Part shown: positions 24,801-32,493 of the stretch, in pieces
How positions within the stretch are numbered: the stretch's first letter is position 1
How the letters are laid out: each line of letters opens with the position of its first letter
From: Roseivirga sp.
Lineage (GTDB): Bacteria > Bacteroidota > Bacteroidia > Cytophagales > Cyclobacteriaceae
Length of the DNA: 64,000 nucleotides
Assembly: GCA_021404565.1 (NCBI GenBank)
Contig: JAAWWF010000027.1
Span: 1 to 64,000 of the forward strand
Reading direction: 5' to 3'
The notes under the pieces: generated by a model
What the model was told of the DNA's origin: nothing
What the model saw: only the letters and a program-made list of their open reading frames with translations
Databases searched by the model: none
Made by a program: the position numbers and the translations under genes

Positions 24801-26099
24801 ATGTCGCAGCACCCTACCATAGAGTTACTGGAAACATTCAATCAGGCATTGCTCTACTTGCTGGAGTCCGCCACTTGCTTGGCTGTTTTCTATTTGCTTT
24901 ACCATTTTGTATTGCGAAGAGAACGTAGTTTTCAGTACAATAGGTTTTATTTGCTGGCAGTCATCATTTTTTCGGTAAGCTTTCCTCTTCTCGAGATAGA
25001 TTACAATCCTGATACTACCCCTACCGTACTCAATTCTATACATCAGGCTGGTAACGAGGCTACAGATGAGCCTATCATTGAGGCAGAGAAAGCTTTCTCA
25101 TATACCATTACAGCCCAGTCTGAGCGACCTTTTATGCTTTGGTGGGAGGTATTAATCATGCTCTATTTTATTGGCTTCTTAAGCCTCACGCTTCGTTTGT
25201 TTGTTCAGATCAGATCATTCAAAGATTTTGTCTGGTTTAAACGACATAATACCCGCTATCGCGAAAACTACTTTCTGGTAAAGACAGACGGCTCATTACC
25301 CACTTTTGCTTTCTTCAACTACCTGATTTGGGACAATACTCAAAAACTCAATAAGCAGGAGGAGAAGCAAATTCTTGAGCATGAAAAAGTGCATATTAAT
25401 CAAAAACATTCTTATGATGTACTCTTTATGGAAGTGCTTAAGATTGTTTTCTGGTTCAATCCATTCATCTACCTCTTCAAAAATCTTTTAGAAGAAATTC
25501 ATGAATATGAGGCAGACAATGCTGTGGCCAAGGCCAATGGTAAAAAGGCTTACTCCCAGTTACTGGTAAAGTTGGTTTTCTCCAAAATGGGCCTTGAAAT
25601 CGGCAGTCACTTCAATAAAAACAAGACACTGAAGCGGGTCAATATGATCACCGGTCAGAAGAAGATTAACGTGTTCAAGTTACTGATTCCTATTCCTGTC
25701 GCAGCATTAATGTTTTTCATTTTCTCTTGCGAAGCTGTACCAGCAGGGAAAACGGTGGAAATAGCAGATGTGGCCTACGATTACAATAACTTCAATGAAC
25801 AGGATGTAAAACCTGTACCAACCGAGGGACTCGAAGCCTGGAAAAGCTATTTGCAGGAAAGTATCCTCTACCCTTCAGAGGCCAGAAAGGCCAAAGTTGA
25901 AGGCGATGTGGTCGTGTCTTTTGTTGTTGGCAAGAGCGGTGAAATCGGAGACATAAGACTCATTGAAAAGCTTGGTAATGGATGCGATAAAGCTGTTGTT
26001 CAAGCTATTCGTGAATCCGACCTGTGGAAACCCGGCATTAAAGATGGCAAGACGATTAATACCAGAATCAAGGTGCCTATTAGCTTCAGAATGTCCTAG
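24801..26099 (+). CDS. M56 (BlaR1-like) membrane metallopeptidase with C-terminal TonB-like domain
   Basis: This 432-residue partner of the repressor has N-terminal membrane helices (about 15-60 and 110-135). The zinc motif HEKVH is at H194/H198, with the downstream glutamate in EYEADNAVA, and a fourth membrane helix lies near 290-310. Past that is a periplasmic TonB C-terminal-like domain (about 345-432: YPSEARKAKVEGDVVVSFVV). The TonB-like end replaces the penicillin-binding sensor of true BlaR1. It may energise an outer-membrane receptor or sense an envelope cue. The start at 24801 follows the repressor stop by four bases. Confidence 0.9.
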   Translation: MSQHPTIELLETFNQALLYLLESATCLAVFYLLYHFVLRRERSFQYNRFYLLAVIIFSVSFPLLEIDYNPDTTPTVLNSIHQAGNEATDEPIIEAEKAFSYTITAQSERPFMLWWEVLIMLYFIGFLSLTLRLFVQIRSFKDFVWFKRHNTRYRENYFLVKTDGSLPTFAFFNYLIWDNTQKLNKQEEKQILEHEKVHINQKHSYDVLFMEVLKIVFWFNPFIYLFKNLLEEIHEYEADNAVAKANGKKAYSQLLVKLVFSKMGLEIGSHFNKNKTLKRVNMITGQKKINVFKLLIPIPVAALMFFIFSCEAVPAGKTVEIADVAYDYNNFNEQDVKPVPTEGLEAWKSYLQESILYPSEARKAKVEGDVVVSFVVGKSGEIGDIRLIEKLGNGCDKAVVQAIRESDLWKPGIKDGKTINTRIKVPISFRMS

Positions 26100-26310
26100 C
26101 CTCCAAAGCTTATTGACCTTTTAACCACGGCCCTCTCCTGTCCAAACTGGTTGCCAATATCCTTGCCTCCTTATCCAAGTTTTATAGAATTAACCCCAAG
26201 GTAGTGCCCCTCATCAGATTAACTTTCAATGGGATGAACTGAAGTGAGGCTATCAGATAATTAGGATATGCCAATTGTGTGATTCCTCCGTGGGAGTAAC
26301 AAAATAAACT

Positions 26311-26772
26311 CTAGTATTTGCGTTGGAATATTTCGGATAAGACAAACGCCTTTTGAGCGCTGTCATGATCCTCGAACAGTTCTGCATAATCCGTCCCCTC
26401 TACATCATCATCCTCAAACTCTTCAAAACGCTTAAACTCAGTAGTCAATACACTATGTGTTTTTTGCGTCTGAGGAACAGGCTTGGGTTTTGACTTCTCT
26501 CTGTAAACCACAGGGGCTGGCTTGGGCTTCGGAGCGGGTCTATGTTCAACAGGAGCTGGAATTGGAGGTGGTTCGGGGGTATTCCCCGTGAACTCCTCTA
26601 ATAATTCTTCAAAAGATTTACCTTTCGATATTGGTGGTGGCCCAACCGTTGTACTCCCCTCTTGTCCGGGCCTATTCTGTTCCCTCTTCTTCTTAGCCTT
26701 GCTGAAAAGGTTCAGTACAAAAACTATAACCAAAAAGAGGATATAGACGAGGTTACCAATATCAAATTCCAT
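26311..26772 (-). CDS. single-pass membrane protein with proline-rich cytoplasmic tail
   Basis: This 153-residue protein has one N-terminal membrane helix (LVYILFLVIVFVLNLF), a basic stop-transfer KAKKK, a long Pro/Lys/Glu-rich linker, and the C-terminal AQKAFVLSEIFQRKY. Short C-termini of this type (ending in a SEIxxRKY-like motif) recur in Bacteroidota hypothetical proteins. I use ATG 26772 rather than the TTG at 26781, because TAGATTTG (a TAnnTTTG match on this strand, 26786-26779) overlaps the latter. The 5' leader would then be almost absent. Function is unknown. It diverges from smc. Confidence 0.72.
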   Translation of the reverse strand: MEFDIGNLVYILFLVIVFVLNLFSKAKKKREQNRPGQEGSTTVGPPPISKGKSFEELLEEFTGNTPEPPPIPAPVEHRPAPKPKPAPVVYREKSKPKPVPQTQKTHSVLTTEFKRFEEFEDDDVEGTDYAELFEDHDSAQKAFVLSEIFQRKY

Positions 26773-26797
26773 TGTTAGCAAATCTAAGAATTAATTC

Positions 26798-26805
26798 TAA
26801 TTTTG
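26798..26805 (+). promoter_or_regulatory. candidate smc promoter
   Basis: TAATTTTG matches TAnnTTTG. TTG at 26772-26774 stands 23 bases upstream as a possible -33 box. The smc start lies 34 bases downstream. Confidence 0.5.
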
Positions 26806-26839
26806 CTAGCTACTCCTACTTTTTCGCAGGTGCCCCTAT

Positions 26840-29800
26840 ATGCAATTAACCAAACTCGAAATCAAGGGATTCAAGAGCTTCGGAGATCGTATCACGATCA
26901 ACTTCGATGAGGGCATTACGGGTATTGTGGGACCAAATGGCTGTGGTAAATCCAACATAGTTGATTCTATCAGGTGGGTGCTTGGTGAGCAAAAGACAAG
27001 GATGCTGCGCTCGGAGAAAATGGAGAATATCATTTTCAACGGTACAAAAAACCGTAGACCGACCCAACTGGCAGAGGTCTCCCTCTCATTTAAAAACACT
27101 AAGAACCTTTTACCCACAGAATACACCGAAGTAACAATTACGCGGAGATACTATCGTACGGGTGAGAGCGAGTACCTGTTAAACAATATCAGTTGTCGGC
27201 TGAAGGATATCACCAATCTATTCATGGATACCGGTATTGCTTCCAACAGCTACGCTATCATTGAGTTGAAAATGGTCGATGACTTGCTCAACGATAAGGA
27301 GAACTCAAGAAGAGATTTGTTCGAAGAGGCAGCCGGTATCAGCAAGTTTAAAAAGAGAAAGAAAGAGACTCTCAAAAAGCTAAAGGATACTGACGATGAC
27401 CTCGATCGAGTTGAAGATCTGCTGTTTGAGATAGAAAAGAACCTCAAATCTCTTGAAAAACAAGCCCGCCAGGCTGAACGATACTATAAACTTAAAGAAG
27501 AATATAAAGTACTGAGCATTGACCTGGCTCGCAAAGCGGTTGAGGAGCAATCCAATATCTACAAGTCTGTAGAGCAACAGGTTCGGGAACAAAACGACAA
27601 AAAGGTAGAAATAGGTCAGTTGATGGCCACTGAAGAAGCCTCTATTGAAAAGGGGAAGAATGACCTGATCATTAAGGAAAAACTGCTGGCCTCACGGCAG
27701 CGTACACTCAACGAGCATGTAAACAAAATTCGTCAGTTTGAGAGTGATCGTAAGATTAAAAATGAGCGGCTAAGCTACCTGGAAGATAAAAGCGATAATC
27801 TGAGAGAGCGCCTTGAGGCTGACAAACGCAGTAATGAGCGAGCGGCATTCAGCCTTGAAAGTCTCAGAAACGAAAAGGAAACCGCGGGCAAGTACTTTCG
27901 CGAAATCCAGATTGAGGTTGAACAATTGAGGGAAGTCTATGAAGAGCAAAAGCAAATAGCCAATAGTTCACAGCAGGCCTTCGACACCCAAAGAAAATCT
28001 TTCACAGAATATAGGGAAAGGCTCTATAACCTGAACAAGGAGATTGAGATCAAGGAAATTCAACTCCAAACCCTCAATGAAGAACTTGAGAAGACCACTT
28101 CAGATACTTCAGAGCAGTCAGCCAATCTTCAGTCATTCGATACGAAACTACAGGAGATTGAGGAAGAACTGATTGAGAAAAAGGTAGCACTCACGGCTAA
28201 ACGGGAAGAAGAAGAAAAGCATAGGGATGCCATTCAGAAAACTGAGGAAACCATAGATGTAGTACGCGATGAGCTTACCCAACTGAGTAGAAAACTAGAC
28301 TCTCGCAGCAATGAGTATAACCTCACCAAAAGTCTGGTTGAAAACCTCGAGGGTTTTCCAGAGGCCATAAAGTTTCTGAAGAAGAAGGCCAACTGGAATA
28401 AGAATGCCCCTCTCCTCTCTGATATACTCACCTGTGACGATAAATATCGTGTTACCATAGAGAATTACCTGGAGCCCTATATGAACTACTACATAGTAGA
28501 TACGGAGCGCCAGGCATTTGAGGCCGTGAATATTCTGAGCGATGCTGCAAAGGGCAAAGCGAACTTCTTTATCCTCGATACTTTTGACAATTATGAAGGT
28601 GGTGCCATCAAACTCTTTGAGAATGCAATTCCAGCCACGGAAATTGTTGAATACGAGCCTAAGTACAAGCGGCTCATAGGGCATATTCTGGAAAATGTTT
28701 ACATCGTCTCGGGTGGCCCTGCCGATATTCCCATGGACTCAAAGGCCATTTTTATCACAGAAAGTGGCAAGTACACCAAACGTCAGTTTAGTATTTCCGG
28801 TGGTTCGGTTGGCCTGTTTGAAGGCAAGCGGATAGGCCGGGCTAAAAACCTTGAAAAGCTGCAGAAAGAGATCAAGGAGCTCGAAACCAAAATTGCCGGT
28901 ATTAAGGAAAAATTGGATCAAAAGCAGAAAGAGTTAGCCAGGCTCAAAGCAGCCACTCACAGGTCGGAGCTGGAGCAACTTCAGAAAGACTTCAATCAGG
29001 TCAACGAAGAATACATCTCCGTAAAGACCAGAAAAGAGCAGCTCTCTCAGATGCTTACCAACAATACCAGCAGACGAGAAGACATTACAGGCAGCATTGA
29101 CAAAATCAGCCAGTCACTGGAACAGTTAAAACCTGAGGTAGAAGAGGTACAGGGAAGCTTTTCTTCCATGGAAGCCGAGATTGAAACACTTGAGATCACT
29201 GCCAAAGAGCAAAACCTGGTGCTTCAGGAAAAATCGCAGGTCTATAACGACATGAACATTCAGTTTCATCAGCGACAAAACAAGGTCAATTCCATAGAGC
29301 AAGAGATTGAATACAAGCAAACAGCCTTTGATGGTAGCAAGGAGCGGATTGCTAAAAACCATGAAGAGCTCGAAAAGAACGAGGCCGAAATCAAGAAGCT
29401 CATTTCCACTACAGAGGACAAAGAAGGTGAACTGGTGGGCATGTACGATGAGAAGGAATCCATTGAGAAAGGCGTAAACGAGGCCGAAAAAGATTACTAT
29501 GCCCAGCGCGGTAATATAGATGTAGCCGATAAAACGCTCAGAGAACTTCTGCGCAAGCGTGAGCAGGTAGATGAATTGCTCATGGTATTGCAAAACAAGC
29601 TACATGAGACAAAACTCGAACTGAGCTCAGTGAAGGAAAGGCTATCAGTTGAATTCAATATCGACCTGGATGAGCTATTAAAAGAAGAAGCTGAAGATTC
29701 AGACATTCCGACCGAGGAACTACAGACCAAGGTCATTAAAATGCGTGAGAGGCTCGAGAAAATGGGACCTATTAATCCTATGGCCATGGAAGCCTATGCA

Positions 29801-30370
29801 GAGATCAAAGAGCGGGCGGATTTTATTACCGAACAACGGGATGATTTGTTAAAAGCAAAGGGATCATTGCTCGAAACCATACAAGAGATTGATGATGTGG
29901 CAAGGGAAACATTCCTTGATGCTTTTGGCAAGATCAAAGAGAATTTCATCAAGGTTTTCAGATCATTGTTCACCGAAGAAGATGATTGTGACCTTAAACT
30001 CGTGGACCCTGATAATCCGTTGGAATCGGCCATTGAAATCATGGCCAAGCCAAAAGGCAAGCGACCATTGACCATCAACCAGCTTTCAGGAGGGGAAAAG
30101 ACACTTACCGCCACCTCACTCCTTTTCTCTATCTATCTCCTGAAGCCCGCACCGTTCTGTATCTTCGATGAGGTAGACGCCCCACTGGATGATGCCAATA
30201 TTGACAAGTTCAATCAAATCATTCAGAAATTCTCAGGTGAATCTCAATTCATCATTGTTACGCACAACAAGCGCACAATGTCTGCCACTGATGTCATCTA
30301 TGGCATTACCATGAAAGAGCAAGGTGTATCAAGCGTAATACCAGTAGACTTCAGAAGTTTGCCCGATTAA
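26840..30370 (+). CDS. smc: chromosome segregation ATPase SMC
   Basis: SMC is the core of bacterial condensin. The 1,176 residues show the Walker A GPNGCGKSN at 31-39, a long coiled coil, the hinge (about 515-690, with NILSDAAKGKANFF), a returning coiled coil, the ABC signature LSGGEKTLTA near 1080 and Walker B with the D-loop FCIFDEVDAPLDD. All parts are present and in order, so the protein should be functional with ScpA/ScpB, whose genes are not in the window. ATG 26840 gives the normal MQLTKLEIKGFKSF opening. Confidence 0.98.
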   Translation: MQLTKLEIKGFKSFGDRITINFDEGITGIVGPNGCGKSNIVDSIRWVLGEQKTRMLRSEKMENIIFNGTKNRRPTQLAEVSLSFKNTKNLLPTEYTEVTITRRYYRTGESEYLLNNISCRLKDITNLFMDTGIASNSYAIIELKMVDDLLNDKENSRRDLFEEAAGISKFKKRKKETLKKLKDTDDDLDRVEDLLFEIEKNLKSLEKQARQAERYYKLKEEYKVLSIDLARKAVEEQSNIYKSVEQQVREQNDKKVEIGQLMATEEASIEKGKNDLIIKEKLLASRQRTLNEHVNKIRQFESDRKIKNERLSYLEDKSDNLRERLEADKRSNERAAFSLESLRNEKETAGKYFREIQIEVEQLREVYEEQKQIANSSQQAFDTQRKSFTEYRERLYNLNKEIEIKEIQLQTLNEELEKTTSDTSEQSANLQSFDTKLQEIEEELIEKKVALTAKREEEEKHRDAIQKTEETIDVVRDELTQLSRKLDSRSNEYNLTKSLVENLEGFPEAIKFLKKKANWNKNAPLLSDILTCDDKYRVTIENYLEPYMNYYIVDTERQAFEAVNILSDAAKGKANFFILDTFDNYEGGAIKLFENAIPATEIVEYEPKYKRLIGHILENVYIVSGGPADIPMDSKAIFITESGKYTKRQFSISGGSVGLFEGKRIGRAKNLEKLQKEIKELETKIAGIKEKLDQKQKELARLKAATHRSELEQLQKDFNQVNEEYISVKTRKEQLSQMLTNNTSRREDITGSIDKISQSLEQLKPEVEEVQGSFSSMEAEIETLEITAKEQNLVLQEKSQVYNDMNIQFHQRQNKVNSIEQEIEYKQTAFDGSKERIAKNHEELEKNEAEIKKLISTTEDKEGELVGMYDEKESIEKGVNEAEKDYYAQRGNIDVADKTLRELLRKREQVDELLMVLQNKLHETKLELSSVKERLSVEFNIDLDELLKEEAEDSDIPTEELQTKVIKMRERLEKMGPINPMAMEAYAEIKERADFITEQRDDLLKAKGSLLETIQEIDDVARETFLDAFGKIKENFIKVFRSLFTEEDDCDLKLVDPDNPLESAIEIMAKPKGKRPLTINQLSGGEKTLTATSLLFSIYLLKPAPFCIFDEVDAPLDDANIDKFNQIIQKFSGESQFIIVTHNKRTMSATDVIYGITMKEQGVSSVIPVDFRSLPD

Positions 30371-30405
30371 GCAACTATTGCTTACATTAGATAAACTATC
30401 TGGAC

Positions 30406-31098
30406 ATGTCTCGTTTTCATTATACATTATTGATTTCAGTCTTATCCCTCTTCACTCTTATGACTTCCATTTCCGACAGCAGCGCACAGACAAGCTCTAA
30501 AACTTACCTGGCCCTTGGCGACTCCTATACGATTGGTGAAAGTGTCTCTGAATCCGAAAGATGGCCTGTGCAACTTGCTGCAAGATCTGTTCAGGCCGGT
30601 GTGGCCATGACCACCCCTAAGATAATCGCCCGAACCGGATGGCGCACGGATGAGTTAATAGCGGCAATAAAGGCCGATGAGGGTTTGGCAGATAGCTACG
30701 ATCTCGTTTCTCTTCTGATCGGTGTTAATAATCAATACCAGGGCAAATCGGTAGAAAGCTTCGCTCCGGAATTTGAAGAACTCGTTCAAACAGCTATAAA
30801 ATTGGCTGGCAATGATCCTAAAAAGGTAATTGTGCTATCCATACCCGATTATGGAAAAACGCCCTTTGGATCGGCAAAAGAAAAAGAGGTAGGAGAGGCG
30901 ATTAACACCTATAACAAAGTAAGTCGAGAGATTTGCAAAAAATACAAAGTAAGGTACTTCAACATTACCCCAATATCCCGAAAAGCCAAAACCGACAAAG
31001 AACTTGTTGCTGAAGACAAGCTACATCCATCAGGTAAAATGTACAGGGAATGGGTTGGATTAATCGAAAACCACGTAATAAAACGCCTTAAAAAATGA
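30406..31098 (+). CDS. exported SGNH/GDSL hydrolase
   Basis: This 230-residue protein has a signal peptide (cleavage near SSAQT, about residue 28) followed directly by block I LALGDSYTIGE (nucleophilic Ser), SLLIGVNNQYQG (block III, Asn) and KLHPSGKMY (block V, His with an upstream acidic residue). It is an esterase-like enzyme in the periplasm or outside. The last codons overlap the next gene by four bases (ATGA), so it is cotranscribed with the cyanophycinase-like gene. Confidence 0.9.
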   Translation: MSRFHYTLLISVLSLFTLMTSISDSSAQTSSKTYLALGDSYTIGESVSESERWPVQLAARSVQAGVAMTTPKIIARTGWRTDELIAAIKADEGLADSYDLVSLLIGVNNQYQGKSVESFAPEFEELVQTAIKLAGNDPKKVIVLSIPDYGKTPFGSAKEKEVGEAINTYNKVSREICKKYKVRYFNITPISRKAKTDKELVAEDKLHPSGKMYREWVGLIENHVIKRLKK

Positions 31099-31943
31099 AA
31101 CCGAAAAGCCTCATAGCCAGCCTGTTACTGGTACTGGTCAGCCAAAGCTATGCTCAGACCACTACCACAGGACCTGAAAAAGGGCACCTGATCATTGCAG
31201 GTGGTGCCCTGAGAGATGCCTCAGTTTTTCAAAAGTTCATAGACCTATCGGGAGGGGCTGATGCATTGATTGTAGTGATACCGACAGCAGGAGGCTATGA
31301 TGTGACTGACCAACGTAAACAACAAATCATTACTCAATGGAAAAGAAGAGGAGCCAATAATATCAAAGTACTACACACTACCGATCCTAAAGTAGCTGAC
31401 ACTGAATCCTTTGCCAAAGTCGTTGATTCAGCTGGTGGCGTCTGGTTTACAGGTGGTAGACAATGGCGGTTGGCCGATTCTTATCTGAATACCAAGGTAC
31501 ATAGCAAGCTAAATGAACTACTGGCAAGGGATGGGGTAATCGGAGGCAGTTCCGCGGGGGCGACCATACAGGGGTCCTACCTGGCCAGAGGTGACACCAA
31601 GACTAACACCATTATGGTGGGCGACCATGAAGAAGGCCTGAATTTCGTAAAACACATAGCCATAGACCAACATACACTCGCTCGTAACAGACATTACGAT
31701 ATGTTTGAGGTGCTGGATGTTTACCCCGATTTATTGGGCATTGCCATTGACGAGAATACCGCAGTACTGGTAACAGGAAACTCTTTCGAGGTACTGGGAC
31801 AGCACTATGTACTCATTTATGACGGTACTTATTGGGATCAGAAAACAGGTAGCTACCAAAAAGGAGACAAGGTTTTTCATCTGATGAGAGCTGGTGGCAA
31901 ATACAATATGAGCGCGAGAAAAGTCATTCCCAGAGACAATTAA
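31095..31943 (+). CDS. exported cyanophycinase-like peptidase (S51)
   Basis: This 282-residue protein has a signal peptide (cleavage after SYAQ) and the cyanophycinase fold. The nucleophile elbow GGSSAGAT places the catalytic serine at residue 153, and GGRQWRLAD and the IDENTAVLV strand are typical. Cyanophycinases cleave multi-L-arginyl-poly-aspartate to beta-Asp-Arg. Export implies scavenging of external cyanophycin or of a related isopeptide. No cyanophycin synthetase is in the window. It overlaps the SGNH hydrolase upstream. Confidence 0.9.
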   Translation: MKPKSLIASLLLVLVSQSYAQTTTTGPEKGHLIIAGGALRDASVFQKFIDLSGGADALIVVIPTAGGYDVTDQRKQQIITQWKRRGANNIKVLHTTDPKVADTESFAKVVDSAGGVWFTGGRQWRLADSYLNTKVHSKLNELLARDGVIGGSSAGATIQGSYLARGDTKTNTIMVGDHEEGLNFVKHIAIDQHTLARNRHYDMFEVLDVYPDLLGIAIDENTAVLVTGNSFEVLGQHYVLIYDGTYWDQKTGSYQKGDKVFHLMRAGGKYNMSARKVIPRDN

Positions 31944-32493
31944 ACATAATACTACACAGCAATAATTCGTATCGCTTTGCCACCATATCTGTTTTTTTTG
32001 CCACCAGATCATGCCTGTTTTGTCCTTCCTCAAAGCTCAGTGAAATACGGTTTTTCCTGCGAAAAGCCTTATTTAAGGCCTACAAACAAATCTTTTTTTA
32101 ATTTTTTTTCACATTTCCCAAAGGCAATATACGGGGCGTAAGTAGATCAGAATCGGACGAAATATCGGATTGAGCGTTCCCTGCCCAAATCTGATATATG
32201 TGGCTACACAGTCTACCAGATTAGTCGGCTAAGTGCTTCATTGTCAAACAACTAAACAGTTAGTACAAAAGTACCAAGCCGGAGAAAATCGCCCTCTGAG
32301 TGCTCTGAAAGCGGACGGTGTTACAAAAAGCATTCCAAAGCCTGTCAAAACACCCTTTGGCAAACCGACCCCTGGCTGACATTAAAAACCCTATAAGGTT
32401 TTTTCCGTGTTGGGATTGTTAACACAACACACAACAACAAATTTGGCCAATTGCTTATGAGTTCATTTTCACACAACTATCTAAAAACTAAAT
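31944..32493. other. 550-base leader and intergenic region before the SusC gene
   Basis: No gene is apparent. The first 150 bases are T/A-rich with long T-runs (about 31987-32110). The second half is probably untranslated leader of the SusC operon. Its one clear structure is a hairpin with a T-run 90 bases before the start codon, listed separately. Confidence 0.6.
32384..32404 (+). terminator. hairpin with T-run in the SusC leader (terminator or attenuator)
   Basis: AAAAACC (32384-32390) pairs with GGTTTTT (32397-32403) around a six-base loop, ending in a run of T residues. It is 440 bases past the cyanophycinase stop but only 90 before the SusC ATG. It could therefore end upstream transcription or act as a leader attenuator. 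Confidence 0.5.
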
